This document shows positions 1-11,500 of a DNA stretch of 64,000 nt, piece by piece. Below the pieces are notes generated by a model, which was not told where the DNA came from, searched no databases, and was given only the letters and a program-made list of their open reading frames with translations. Origin of the DNA: Torreya grandis (taxonomy: Eukaryota > Streptophyta > Pinopsida > Cupressales > Taxaceae); contig JARHVA010000002.1 of the NCBI GenBank assembly GCA_037957365.1, forward strand, positions 1,957,001-2,021,000. The letters run 5' to 3'. The stretch's first letter is position 1; the number at the start of each line of letters is the position of its first letter. The translations under genes were made by a program, and so were the position numbers.

Positions 1-188
1 GCATCCTGTGCAACGAAATCCCAAACATCTACTTCTTCTTCATGTCCTTCATGCTAATCTGCTACCAAACAACAATCTTCTTTTCCCTGCTCTTTCTTTC
101 CATATTTCCAGCAGGTTATTCTACCATACCTAGACTTGGACCTCCTGCCATTAAACTTCTCCATTCATAGTCTACTTTCTTCTGCCAT
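1..188 (-). pseudogene. Internally deleted copia gag fragment with broken zinc knuckle
   Basis: Reading on the minus strand from the ATG at 188-186, the frame gives MAEESRL, a TGA stop, then MEKFNG, the usual start of copia Gag. About ten codons later, in the same frame, comes CWKYGKKEQGKEDC, which matches the Gag zinc knuckle C-x2-C-x4-H-x4-C with the second Cys changed to Tyr and the His to Gln. A normal Gag has roughly 200 residues between these two points, so the middle of gag is missing by an in-frame deletion. Family knowledge: Gag coats the RNA in virus-like particles. This copy cannot do so. Whether pol follows is not visible. Confidence 0.65.
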
Positions 189-284
189 TGCTCTACTCCC
201 ACTCAAACAGAAACCCCTATGAGTAACATGTAATCAACACACACTAACCAGATCTAATCCAACCTCTTAGTATCCCAACCAAAA

Positions 285-296
285 GCTCTGATATCA
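285..296 (-). other. Primer-binding site (initiator tRNA-Met type)
   Basis: The minus strand reads TGATATCAGAGC two bases after the LTR end. The standard copia site is TGGTATCAGAGC, so one base differs (G to A). Confidence 0.75.
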
Positions 297-298
297 GT

Positions 299-1187
299 TG
301 TCGAGGAATCCAAGAACAAACACAGATATTTTGATCCCACTTGTTAGGATCTTGCTCCTCAGAAAGAGCATAATATGATTACCAAATATAAGCAATTAAA
401 TGTGTAGAAATATCCAGAAGCACAAGTAACTAGAATTCACAAATAGCACAGAATATGAGAGACAATACACTATCTTGTATTAACATTTGTACAGAAAAGA
501 ATACAATAAAGAGCTGCCACACTCTTCCACCTTATAGAGGCTTTCCACACCTCAAGTGTACAATAATTCTTCTTAAAAACACTCTCCTACCAAAAATGGT
601 CCCAACACCCAACTCACACACAGAATTGGTGTTCACCTCTCCAACCAGTCAGTAATAACCCTGCCAATACACCAAGCACTCTATAGTACTTCAAGTTGAT
701 CTCCCATGAACCTGCAACTTACAATTCAACAGACCATACTTACAATGGAAGGATCTTCCTTGCCTTCCTTATCAGCTCATTAGTGGAACTAGGAGAAACA
801 CACACTTTGTTCTCTTCACTAGCACACTTTACAATACATGCCAATGGGTCTATAAATAGATCCTAGACTTAAACAATAACTTAGACTCTTAGTTTACTAT
901 AATTATCCACACAGCTCAAGGCTCGAAATAGCCTTTACATGGAAAGACTCTGTTCACTTAACTAACTATTCATGTAACGAACAGTTCTAGAACACACAGG
1001 CAACCGATGTCGGTCCCTGCTTGCCTGGTGTTGCCGACATCGGTCAACTCCTTGCTGACACCGATTGCCTTCTGCACTGATCATGACCGACATCGGTCAT
1101 GCTGCTGATGCTGGTGCTTCTGGGTCTTTAGCAACCTCCTTTTCTTTGTCTGTAACAAGTTGAAGCTTTTAGCTCCACAACCTAACA
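299..1187 (-). repeat. LTR of copia element (889 bp, 5' LTR of the minus-strand copy)
   Basis: Bounded by TG and CA on both strands (plus strand TGTCGAGG ... CCTAACA) and followed directly by the primer-binding site at its left end. A TATA-like stretch, tctataaatag, lies at about 850-860. Near the promoter-distal end, about 1000-1100, the motif CCGACATCGG and close variants occur four times. Only one LTR is in the window, so age cannot be estimated. Confidence 0.7.
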
Positions 1188-2328
1188 CTCCATTGTTGAT
1201 GAAGTCTTCAAAAGGAGCCTCCATGATGATTTTATCTTAATTGTCGCTCATGGTAACCTTCTGGGAAGCTGCAGATTGGATCTTCTCTTCCTCACTCACC
1301 TCCTACAAAATAAGTTCCTCCTTGAGAAGGGATGAAGTGGAAGGTTGATGATTAAAATCATGTGGAAGAGGAGGCAGTCCTTGAGCTAGAATTGAATGAT
1401 TCTCCTCTTTCCATTTGGCCAGCACTTCATCAATATTAGGTGTGGCCTAATAGCTCTCTTGGAAGTGTGTAGATGGGGTGTATTTAGACATGGAAACTAT
1501 TGCATCCATCACATGTTGGTTGAGGAATCTCACTCTGGACTCCAAATCTGCAATTCTCTTGGCTAGATCTTCTTGGAAGAGCCTTTTTTGGAGGTCACAA
1601 GCATCATCATGATGAGTAGGAGCAGGTTTGTCTTCTTTAAAGTTTTAAGCAAGACCATTCCCCTTCTCCTTCCTACCCTATGATTCTACTATTTGCTTTC
1701 AACTCAGGATCTTGCCAACATGTTGAGAGACTTGAGGAAGTTAAGGGAGATTCGGAAGGGTCTGCTCATGCACAAGAAGAATTTTCTAAGGAGAGACGTG
1801 TTGTTTCATGGTATTCCCTTCTAATGAGGATTTTCACTCTAAGGAATTGAGAAAGTTCATTTCCATGAGAGGTTGCTCTAATGCCCTTTGATTTTTGAAA
1901 GCTAGGCACAAGGGGTTAAGAGCAAGAGTGATTAATGCATCAGATGAGCTATAGTGAGCGAGTGTTATTTGATAAAAAGGATTTGGTGCACAAGAGGGGG
2001 CTTTCTTTAGAATATGATGGGGCACACAAGGCTGACGGTCTTGAATGTATGGACTTTTCCATTTTGCTACCTCCTTTTCCATTGATTGCAAGGCCTAAGC
2101 TTGCCTAAATAAACACTCCTCTTTGTATATAAGCTCTTGCTGATATCTATATCACTCATCTAAATTGTCTATCTCCATCACCTGCTTCTCAAACTCTAGT
2201 GCTACTTCCCTTATTGTTAAAGGGAAACAAGGAGAGTTGCTTGAGGTGATTCCATGAACAACCTGAGCTTGATCATAGTTAAATGAAGGAATAAAAGGCC
2301 CATTATGCTGAGCAGTGGGATTATACAT
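1188..2328 (-). pseudogene. LARD-A gag-like coiled-coil ORF, left copy, cut
   Basis: I do not recognise a known domain. On the minus strand the frame starts MYNPTAQHNGPFIPS at 2328 and includes the open stretch 2091-1834 (SMEKEVAKWKSP, CAPNPFYQITLAH, LEQPLMEMNFLNSL). The same order of segments occurs in the right copy at 58064-58560. The protein is rich in charged residues and probably helical. This copy keeps a Gln codon CAA at 1873-1875 where the right copy has a TAA stop (58495-58497), and it also lacks a frameshift that the right copy has near 58350. Its own stop at 1833 falls where the right copy has Cys (TGT). Position after the primer site suggests a Gag-like structural role; that is inference. 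Confidence 0.6.
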
Positions 2329-2574
2329 AAAAAAATGTGATTTCTTGATGGCACCAGAACTGCTTAACCATATGATTCAACTCAAAGTCGCCATTGGTGT
2401 TGATGAAAAAGCCTCAAAAGGCTGGTTGGTTGAAGGACACACCAAAATTCTTTAACTCTTGGGATAAAACTTGTCCGACAATCACCTGATTAAAGGTTAG
2501 ATGCTATATTAATGGTTCATTCTACTATAAAAAGACCAGCACCAATCCTAGAACTTTTTTGAGTGTCTGAATGT

Positions 2575-2593
2575 GGTCCTACCAGGCATGCCA
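2575..2593 (-). other. Primer-binding site of LARD-A left copy
   Basis: Minus strand TGGCATGCCTGGTAGGACC, separated from the LTR end by gtttt, the same spacer as in the right copy. It differs from the right copy's site (57893-57911) at two positions. The donor tRNA is not identified. Confidence 0.7.
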
Positions 2594-3314
2594 AAAACTA
2601 TTGATGCATTGGATTGCACCCTTGATAGGAGGTTGAGCTCCTACCTTCCACATGCAACAATGGAAACTCCCCTCTTACCTATGGGTCTGACAAAACTGGG
2701 GGGAGAGTCTCTAGATAAGGGCTAGCTCCCTTTGATGTATCTTTTAGGTCCTAGATTTCCTACTGCTAACAAATAAATTAAAAAAGGGGGGGATTGAAAA
2801 GGGATAAGGATGCTAAAAAATAGAACCTAAACTTAAACTAAAAGGTGATACACCAAAAAATTTGATCTACTTAGCTCAAACATACGCTTTTCACTAAGAA
2901 GAAGCTGGCATACACTTCATTTTATATGAGAAACTCTTATGTATCAGTGAGCTAGGGGTCTTCTAGAGGTACAGGGAGGAAGAACTATCAAATGTGTTCT
3001 GAGACACACTATGGTAGCCTATTCACATGTGCCTATATTCCTACTGGAGACACTTCTGATAGACCTACAAAAGAAGAAACTTCACAATGCACTAGACATG
3101 TTGGAATCATTCTATGAAAGCATAAAAGAAAATAACTTAACACAAAATGAAAACATAGACATATGCATGAGTGCAAGTTCAAATGGAGGTAAAAATGCTA
3201 AGTCTTGATTCAAGGTAAAATCTAGCAGAGTTCTGCCTTACAAGCCCAGAGGTTTTTTGGGTAGAGTTTTGCCTTACGGGCTAAGAAGATCTTCCTCAAA
3301 ATGAGAAGTTTACA

Positions 3315-3323
3315 ATATATATA
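3315..3323 (-). promoter_or_regulatory. TATA-like box of LARD-A LTR
   Basis: Minus strand ctatatatattgtaaac. The same core followed by ttgtaaa is kept in both LTRs of the right copy (57155-57165 and 62000-62008), which supports a core promoter role. Confidence 0.45.
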
Positions 3324-4321
3324 GAGAAGAGGAAAAGAATTTGGCATTTTCTAGAAAAGACTTTGGTGCCCTTTTTTACAAGTGGCCCATGTGTGTTTGA
3401 GAGCATCGAGAAGAGGAAGTCGCTATTGTTGATATCATCCTTCTAGAAGAGGCCTGCTAGAACCATACTGTGTAATCACCGGTCTTGACTTTGGAGTTCA
3501 AACATTAATGTGAAAGCATGGGCCACACCTCTTTTTCTACAAACAAGACTGCTCCTTTCAAAAATTCATGTAGTTTGTCTGCTTATAAATGCAAAGTGGA
3601 TAAAATAGGGTGCATTGTTCACTATTCATGCCTTTTGATGACTACTTGGCAGGCACTATTCCTACTGTAGGAGTAAATCCTTGAGTTGACACCTCCCTTT
3701 GCCACCTGGACTATTTTGTCCATTTATGGACTTTGTCTCTTCCTGGTTTTGTCTTCTCTACCTCCTTCAGCCCTCGAGGGCTATCTTCTTGGTGGGTCAC
3801 TGAGTTCACTCGTGCCCTGTCCTTAAGCCTTTTTCAAAATCAATGACTATTTCACTACCTTAAATTTGATGTTTGTGCACCCATCACTAGGCATTTGAAC
3901 CTCCAATGGCTAGTTCACCATGCTCAATTTTGATGTCTTCAGGCTTGTCACCCCTTAGAATTTCTTCATCCTTTTCCTTTCCTTTGACTTCTTGCTCTGG
4001 TCGAGCTTTTGTCCTAGTCGGGTCTTCATTATCTTAGTGGCTGAATTTCTTCAGACTTTTGTCTAAAAGAATTCCTTCAGACAAAAGCCTAAAAGCAATC
4101 ATTTCTTGACTTTATCTTTTATTTCCTCTTTTCATCAGCTTTTCTCCTATAGGAAAAATGTTCACAAAAATTATCTCGCTCACTTCCTTTAGAATTCTCC
4201 TTCGGGTTTTTTCTCATGGCTTTTCCTAAATTTCTTCAGACTTTTTGTTCGAAGGAATTCCTTCAGACAAAAGTCCAAAAGAAATCATTTTATGCCTTTT
4301 GCTTCGGTGAGATTTTCTCTG

Positions 4322-4385
4322 AAGGATTTATTCAAACAAAATGTCTGAAGGAATTCCTTCAGACATTTTGTCTGAATAAATTCTC
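4322..4385. repeat. Near-perfect palindrome of about 62 bp inside LARD-A LTR
   Basis: The two arms meet at GAATTC (4351-4356). The inner 36 bp (4336-4371) are perfectly self-complementary and the arms continue outward with only two or three mismatches. Related shorter inverted repeats built from TTCAGAC/GTCTGAA lie at 4046-4090 and 4225-4280. Confidence 0.8.
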
Positions 4386-4882
4386 ATCGTTTGCCTTAAA
4401 CAAAACTTTGAAGAAAACTTACTTTTTTGGCCTTGTTCACTTTTTGGTCTTTTTTCGAGTGTTCCCTACTCTCTGTAAGGGCATTTATCCTTCGAGAGAC
4501 TCTCTTGAACCAAATGTTGAACCAACTGAGTGAACTATTCCTTTAAACCAAGCCAACTGCACCAAGCTATTGAACTTTGTCGATGAACCACTTTTCCAAC
4601 CTTAAGGAAAAGTGTCTTGAACCATTTTAGCTCTCTTTCCTTGTGAATTTCTTCAGACAAGAGTCCAAAGAAGATATGTAAAACCTTTCACTCTTTGAAC
4701 TAGTTCTTCATCTGCCAAAAGACTTGCCTATAGAGTCCATAGTTCCAAGCCTGTAGAGTCTGTAGAAATGCCTACAGAGTCTGTAGAAACAAGAGTTGTG
4801 CAAAAATCAAATTTTGGACTGGCTCAGAACAGTAAGGGAAAAGGGGAACTGATTTTGGCCTGTAGGACCAAAATGGTCAATA

Positions 4883-6900
4883 GTTGCTTATCAGATGCCA
4901 AGAGTTCAGGATCTCCTTGAACCCCAACAAATAAAATTTTGGAGTATAAAGATCAAAGTTACTAAGACACATTATGTCCCAATAAGGTGTTATGATAGAC
5001 CCTGAGAGGCTAGAGGCCATCGACAAAGTACCCATCCCATAGACCAAGAAAGGTATTCAATCTCTATTCAACTAAATTAATTTTGTTAGATGATTTGTTT
5101 CCAATTTTGTAGAGATTACTTTGCTGATCACTTCAATGTTGAAGAAGGGTCAAACTATAAATTGGGAGGAAAAGGCTACTTAATCTTTTCAAGACATCAA
5201 GGCATCCTTGAAAATGACCCTGGTGCTTATTATCCCAGACTATAGAAAAGAGTTCCATATCTTTTCATTTGCCTCTACACATACCATTGTTACAATGTTG
5301 TAGTAAAAGAATGACAAAGGTCATGAGCATTAAATTTCCTTTTTCAAAAAGTCACTTCAAGGATCTAAGCTTAGATATACCATAATAGAAAAGCAATCCT
5401 TCACTCTTTTGAAAGCTATCAAATAATTTAGGTCCTATGTTTTGAGTTTAAAGATTATTTCCTATGTCCCTCACACTATGGTGAAGGACATATTAACTCA
5501 AAATGAAAATACTAATAAGAGGTGTCAATGGGTCAATAAACTACAAGAATATGACCTAGTGATATAAACTACCAAGCTCATCAAGGGCATGGGTTTGGCA
5601 AAGTTAAAGACTAAGGAAAATTTAGAAGTTGTGGAGGTCAATAATGCAAAAATAATGGTGGATGACTATGGATCAAAGTATATCATATCCCCATGGTATA
5701 GAGACATAGTGCATTACCTAAATACTCTTAGTTTTCATCCTCATCTAGAGAAGAATCCAAGGACATTGAATTTGGTATCCCAAAAGTATATTCTATTTTA
5801 GGATGACCTTGCATGGAAAAACTTGAATGGTGTTCTCCTTAGATGTTTAGTGAAAAGTGAGGTCTCTCCAATAATTACAAAATTTCATGGTGGTGTGTGT
5901 GGTGGCCATTTCATCCCAAAGGTCACTACACAAAAGATCTTGAGGGCTAGATATTGGTGGCCTTTATTATTCAAAGATGTAACTACCTAGGTTAGAAAAT
6001 GTGAAGAATGTCAGCAGTTCTTTGGAACAATGAAGGCATCTAGATTACTTCCCCTATAGTTGATCTCTATTAAGGGACCTTTAAGACAATGGGGGATAGA
6101 TTTTATGGGTGAAATCTTAGATGCCTCGAGTGTTGGTCATAAATATATCTTGGTGGGTTGAAGCAATTCCTACCAGGAGATCAACCCACCATGTAGTCAG
6201 AGATTTCTTATTGAACAATATCATTTATTGATTTGGGGTACCAATCAAGATAATATATGACAATGTTATGTGCTTTAGAGATAAATAGTTGAATGCATTG
6301 TGTGAATATTATGGGAATGCCTTATCATACACCTCTAACCATAATCCAAAAGGAAATGGATAAGAAAAGTCCAACAATAAAAATGTATTGAAAATTATCA
6401 AGAGGATGCTGGTTGACAACAAAAGAAAATGGGGTGAGTAGTTGAAGTTTTTTGTTTAGGTAGAAAGGTTGATTCTAAAGAGATCCAATGGAAAGAGCCC
6501 ATTTGAGCTCATGTATGGGACCCAAGCTATTTTTCCTTTGAATCTATAATTTCCTACATACCAATTTATGTGACAAATGACTAAGGTAGGAACAGAAATA
6601 GGCCATTATGAAGGGAGAATTGACCAGATCATTGAACTTGATGAATCCAGGAGGTAGGATCATGAAAATCACATAAATTTTAAGGAGCATCTCAAAAGGA
6701 TCTTTGATATAAAATTTACTCCATAAAATTTTTAGGTTGGTGATCTAGTTCTACTCTAGGACAATAGACATGAAGATAAAAGGAAGCATGGTAAATTTGA
6801 TTCCCTTTGGAAGGGTCCCTACACCATTGAATTTTAGATAGGGGATCATAATTTCTATCTCAAAGATATTAGTGGGCATTTTTTAGATTGAACCTTAGTT
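4883..6900 (+). pseudogene. Gypsy element G1 pol remnant (RT end, RNase H, integrase)
   Basis: Decayed Ty3/gypsy polyprotein. Near 4990-5080 the frame gives VMIDPERLEAIDKVPIP and KKGIQSLFN, the end of reverse transcriptase. 5150-5560 is RNase H (SFQDIKASLKMTLVLIIPDY, YTIIEKQSFTLLKAI), where the usual first catalytic Asp is replaced in IFSFASTHT. The His/Cys domain follows at about 5880-6030 (HGGVCGGHF, RARYWWP, VRKCEECQQF), then the integrase core start QWGIDFMGE (about 6090). After about 6160 the core is hard to follow because of stops and shifts. Open pieces are short (5589-5801). No second RNase H is seen between RNase H and integrase. The rest of RT was separated by the LARD-A insertion and is outside the window. 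Confidence 0.75.
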
Positions 6901-8533
6901 TTCCCCTGTACATATGTATATAATTATCTCTCTTATGGTCCCTATGATCATGTTGTATTTTAATCTAACCCTATTTGTTTTCATTTGATTTATTGCCTTA
7001 TTAAAATAGTGATTCACCCATGGTATGTTTCTTATTGACTCCACATCCCAATGGATAGGTGACCAGTCTAGTGTTCTCTGTGTACTTGCTGGGGGTACCT
7101 ATCCTCGATCAGGAGCCTATGTTAGTGCCTAAAATTTTGTTAGAGTAATTTGGGTCTTTGTATAATGAATTCCCAGTGCCTGAGCTAAGTGAGTTTTAAT
7201 GTTTTAGTTTCTTGCCCTCCCTCATCAGGAGGAGAGGTTGGGACATGTAGTTTAAGCAATCATGTATATTATATTTATTAGATGAGTTCAAATAGACATC
7301 TACCAAAGATGGAAAATACCCCAGAAAGGCTCAAGAGATATTGAAGAGTTACATCATGTAGAGCAAAGATCCTATGGCACAATAATCTATAGTGAACAAA
7401 TGAGGGTGTAACCAAGTCTTTTTCCAAGCTTGGATACTTCGTGATTGGGAGAGGACATATGTTAGTGTCCCAAATAAAAGTAACATGCTACACTTATGTG
7501 TTTTGGTGATTAAGGTGAGGAGTAGTCTGATAAATTGAATGAAAAATATGCATTTGACTCAAGGGACCCCCAAGAGTAAGATTCAAGGGATGGAAAGATT
7601 TTGCACTTCTCCCCTTTTGAAGAAAGTTGGTATAAAGGGTGGAAGTCGTCATGACCCTAACTTCATTTTTGATTTGGATATGTGGTAGAGTTTTGAGCCC
7701 TTGAACATTTCAGGCCTCTTTGAAGAATTTCCCCACTTACCTTTTTGGTGGGCATGGTGCTTAAAATCCGTAGGGCCCAGATGTCTGGTTGTATAAAGAA
7801 TATTTGTGCCATGTAGAGGCACTCAAGTATTTGTAAGCTTTGAGACCTTTTTGGAGATTTCCTCACTTACTTTTATGGAAATTTTCCAAAGGGTCCTTAA
7901 GGGCTCAAATGCTCATTTTTTTTCAAAATAAGGATCATTGCAACTGGTGTCCTTGATATCAATGGGAACTTAAGACTTCTTACCCCACAGCACCAGAGGA
8001 TCATAACAAGTGAAAAGGTGTGAAAGTCCTCAAGAGCTCAAAAAGAATGTTTTTAATCTATGATTCACTCATATTTTACCATGTATTATAAAAGCAAGGT
8101 CACTTGGCACACAAGGGAAGGCTTTACATTTTCCCTCTATTTTTCAAATGAGGCTCAAGTAATTAATGGGGTGGGTGCTGATTAGCCACCTCATATTAGA
8201 TCATTAATGGTAACCCTAATTCTAAAATGTAATGGATAATTAATTAAGTGTTATTTTTCATTTGAACTCACCCTTCACATTCAGAGCTAAATATTTGTGC
8301 TTCTAATCGACTAAGTGTGCCAGAGCGAAGAACAAAGCAAATATAGTGAATTAGAGTACGAGTTTCAAAAGGTCTCCATTTTCACCTGTGTGCATCTTTC
8401 ACTAATACTAGTAAGTGTTTGGAAACCTTGTTATATTGTGTTTTGAGACGCAATTGAGAGCTCAATCGAGAAGTCTTTTAGTGTAAAGAAGTTTATTTTT
8501 AAGTTAATATAGTAATAAGATATTTGGAAAAAG
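6901..8533 (+). other. G1 region between integrase and the 3' ORF, no gene seen
   Basis: AT-rich. The first part, to about 7250, still resembles polyprotein end or linker. A weak direct repeat (segments near 7712 and 7839, both resembling cctctttgaagaatttcc and cacttac) has a spacing of about 127 bp. No RNA gene or other ORF could be supported. Confidence 0.4.
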
Positions 8534-11500
8534 ATGGCAGCATCTTCAACAACATCCAAGGGAAACATAATATCAATGTTGGACTCAATCAAGGACACTA
8601 ATGTCATGGATTTGTATTTTGAGGCCCTATTGAATGTCTTGTAAAACCCCAACCCCCCACAAGTAGTTGTCAATGTTAGAATAAGCTAAAATTCACCAGC
8701 AACAACATTCCCCCTAGTTGATCCATACCTAGAGCTCATCATATCATGTGCTCGAGCATATCAACCAGATATTAGAACCATCATCAATGGTATTCATTGA
8801 ATGGTATGTTCCTTTACTCCTAAAGCTCTCAGATCATGCTCGACATTAACCCTCAACTAGAAAGTATCACACTCAACATCGAAGAATGCTAGCAATATGC
8901 TGACAGAGATGAGAGAGGCATTTGGGAAGTCATGAACTCATATTGGTTGGCCAAGAAGAGACAAAAGGTCTCAAGGATATCAAAGAACTTGAAATTGGTA
9001 GAATTCAATGAGTTTCCTCAGTATGTTATATCCATGGCTACTATAATCTATGGGGTACCCATTAATGAGAAGTTTGAGACATGGATGTTTTTTATCATGC
9101 TCTGTGTACTAGAAGGGAAAAGGAGGATTGACAATGACATGGATGTTTTTTATTGGGCCACCATCCTCAATGACAATTTACATGCATAAATGATGTATCT
9201 TCAAGTGGCCATCCTCTTTAAGGAATTTAAAGATACATTTTATGCCTTCCTACTTAATGTATAGCCTAATGTGCAACAAGGTTTTTTAGGGAGTTAACAA
9301 TAATCCCATAAGGATTAGAATCTATGAGATATATCCTGAGGTAACCCTAGAGGGGTCTAGGAATAGTTTTTTCAAGGTGTATAACTACTTTTTCACCCCC
9401 ATGATGAGTGTATTTTACCCCCTGTAGAGCCTAAATAAAATGTCCATTATGTCCCAACAAGTAATAGAAAAATATGGGGCCACATACATTCAATTTTAGA
9501 CATTCACATGCATCAAGTTCAGTGGCTAGGTGGGGGCACCTCACAAGCTTCCAAGATATGTGGATGAAAAATTGGTGGTCATGGAGATGAGCCAACAAAT
9601 GGTGCCTCTACATGAGATGATTGCCACCAAAAAGATCAATAACCCTTTTAAATTCCCTATGAAAATTGGGTATTACACATGCCCCTCAGTGGCCAAAGAA
9701 AAGGGGTTGGAGTAGGAAATGATCATGTATACATTTGATAAGATGTCGCCTCAACCTAATTATGACATCAGGTGGTTGGTGAACATGGTAACAAATGTAA
9801 TATTACATCAGTCTCACTATGAAGACCTTTGGTCTAACTGTACCACCAAGGAATATGTCCAAAAGTGGGAATATATGAGGCTAACAGTGTAGGAGGTCAT
9901 AGCCTACAACATCACTCCTATCCATAAACACATGGTAGATGACAAGCTAACACTCTCCTTAGCATACAATAGGGATAATATTAAATCCCAATCCATCGCT
10001 CAATCGAACTTCACTGTGTAAGAAGATGACTCTATCCCCTAGTGAGAGATGTGGATAATGAGGAGAACCTTCAAATGGTTGAAGGAACATGGAATCAACC
10101 TCCAAACATTTGACACCCCTACCCTCCAAGAGTTAAGAAAGATAAATGAATTGAATGGCTTCCTCCCTACACATAGTGATGACCCTTCAGCCCCATCATC
10201 ATTTGCAGCAAGTAAAGGGAAAAGAAAGCTCATATACACCAACTTCACCAAACTGGTGGACATCAAGAAGATGATCATGGCACAATCTAAGGTCGGGTTG
10301 TCTTTCTCAAAAATAATGAGCTTGGCTAAGAATTGGGATAAGATTCTCATGGGGTAGGTCACACTAACTAGTGCCACTCCCATATCAATTTTAGGGAGGG
10401 AAGCTCTAGTGGTGTTGGCCATCTCAATAGCCTTCATTATGGATCATCAAACACCAATCCCAACTATCCTACCTATGTAGCAAGTTATAGTCAAGCCTTC
10501 TCCTAAAATATATTTAATAAAGAGAGGAGGCAAGGAAAAAGAGGAGCCATAACCCATCAAGGTTCTTGGGGCTGATAGTAAAATTAATGAAAAAATAACA
10601 TGCCTTCACTCCCCCTAAGGTAAGAACTAGGAAAATAACTCATAGGGAGAGGTGTCATACCCCATCAAGGATCTTGATAGAGGGAGCATACATAAAGGGG
10701 GAACCTACAACAGAAGAAGGTGAAGATGATGAAGAAGGGGTCAAGGCTCTAGATGATCCTTTATCTTTTGATGATACTATGGAGGTTGGAGCTGAGGTGG
10801 CTACCCAAGTAGAGGCCCCTTTTGAAAAAGAGCCCCACTCCTTGGAGATAGAGGCATTTATCTAGAATGTTATTTCTGAGTCACCTGGGTAGGATAAAGC
10901 TGGTGAAGTCAAAGACACCCTAAATCTAGATGAAAGGGATCAGGGTGAACTTGGGGATGACATTCAACCCCCACTAGTAGTGCAAGGTGGAAGAGTGGGA
11001 AAAGGATAAAGGAGGAGATGAGGGATCATGCCTAAAAATGGGCAACCCTAAAATTTTGAAGGTAAATAAAGGTATAGATGAGGGTTCCCCTAAGGGTGAT
11101 ACTTCAATTAAAGTCCCTTGAGGGGTCATCCCCACCATTAAGGTGCATGACCTAGAGAAAAATAAAGGTTTTGAGGCCATGGTTGGTGAAGAGCCACCCA
11201 AATGTGACAAGGAAGTCACCATAGCCTCTATGAACCCAATGGCCCAAATTAATAAGGAAGGAGAATCAATTGTTGTATCCTCCATCTAACCCATAGAAAA
11301 GATGAGCTCCATTGATAAATTGTGCAAGGAATCCCACCAACCTAGGTCTGACTTTGAAATTTTGGAGTGAGTAGAACTAGTTCTGGAGGAAGAAAAAAAA
11401 TAGGGAAGTGATGAGGATACATAATAGTTTGTGTTGAGTCCTCTAAATCTAGTGGATTTCTAGGCATTTGTTTCCTCATTGGCACCATTCATCACTACCA

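Larger units (their letters stand above)
1..1187 (-). mobile_element. Ty1/copia LTR retrotransposon, 5' part only
   Basis: On the minus strand this reads LTR (1187 to 299), primer-binding site, then a shortened gag that runs off the window at base 1. The LTR begins TGTTAGG and ends CGACA. The element interrupts the gag-like ORF of the LARD-A copy at 1188: that ORF aligns with the second LARD-A copy up to the junction. The other LTR and the right-hand target-site copy lie outside the window, so insertion-site duplication cannot be tested. The pieces show copia type by the tRNA-Met-like primer site and the gag start containing KFNG. Confidence 0.75.
1188..4882 (-). mobile_element. LARD-A, left copy (non-autonomous large-LTR element, truncated)
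   Basis: Minus-strand copy of the same element found complete at 55395-62731. It has the 5' LTR (4882 to 2599), a primer-binding site, a leader with the conserved TGGCGACTTTG motif, and about 1.1 kb of the gag-like ORF before the copia element cuts it at 1187/1188. The outer edge at 4882/4883 lies in the reverse-transcriptase end of gypsy element G1, so G1 is the older host. No pol gene is seen. Confidence 0.75.
2599..4882 (-). repeat. LTR of LARD-A left copy (2.28 kb)
   Basis: Runs from TGACC-like start (minus strand, near 4879) to the primer site at 2598. Compared with the right copy's LTRs it keeps the opening segment (about 4850-4880), a short version of the TTGGTTCAA-type array (4500-4640), the TATA-like stretch (3315-3323), and the closing ~290 bp (2599-2890) with the ggtgatacacc block. 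It differs by carrying a striking set of TTCAGAC/GTCTGAA inverted repeats at 4040-4390. Confidence 0.7.

Noticed and set aside
455..655. 66-residue open frame in the copia LTR
   Set aside because: Inside an LTR, antisense to the element, no similarity to known proteins.
4216..4533. 105-residue open frame rich in Phe and Lys
   Set aside because: It lies on the opposite strand of the LARD-A LTR and is made of the TTCAGAC palindromes; not coding.
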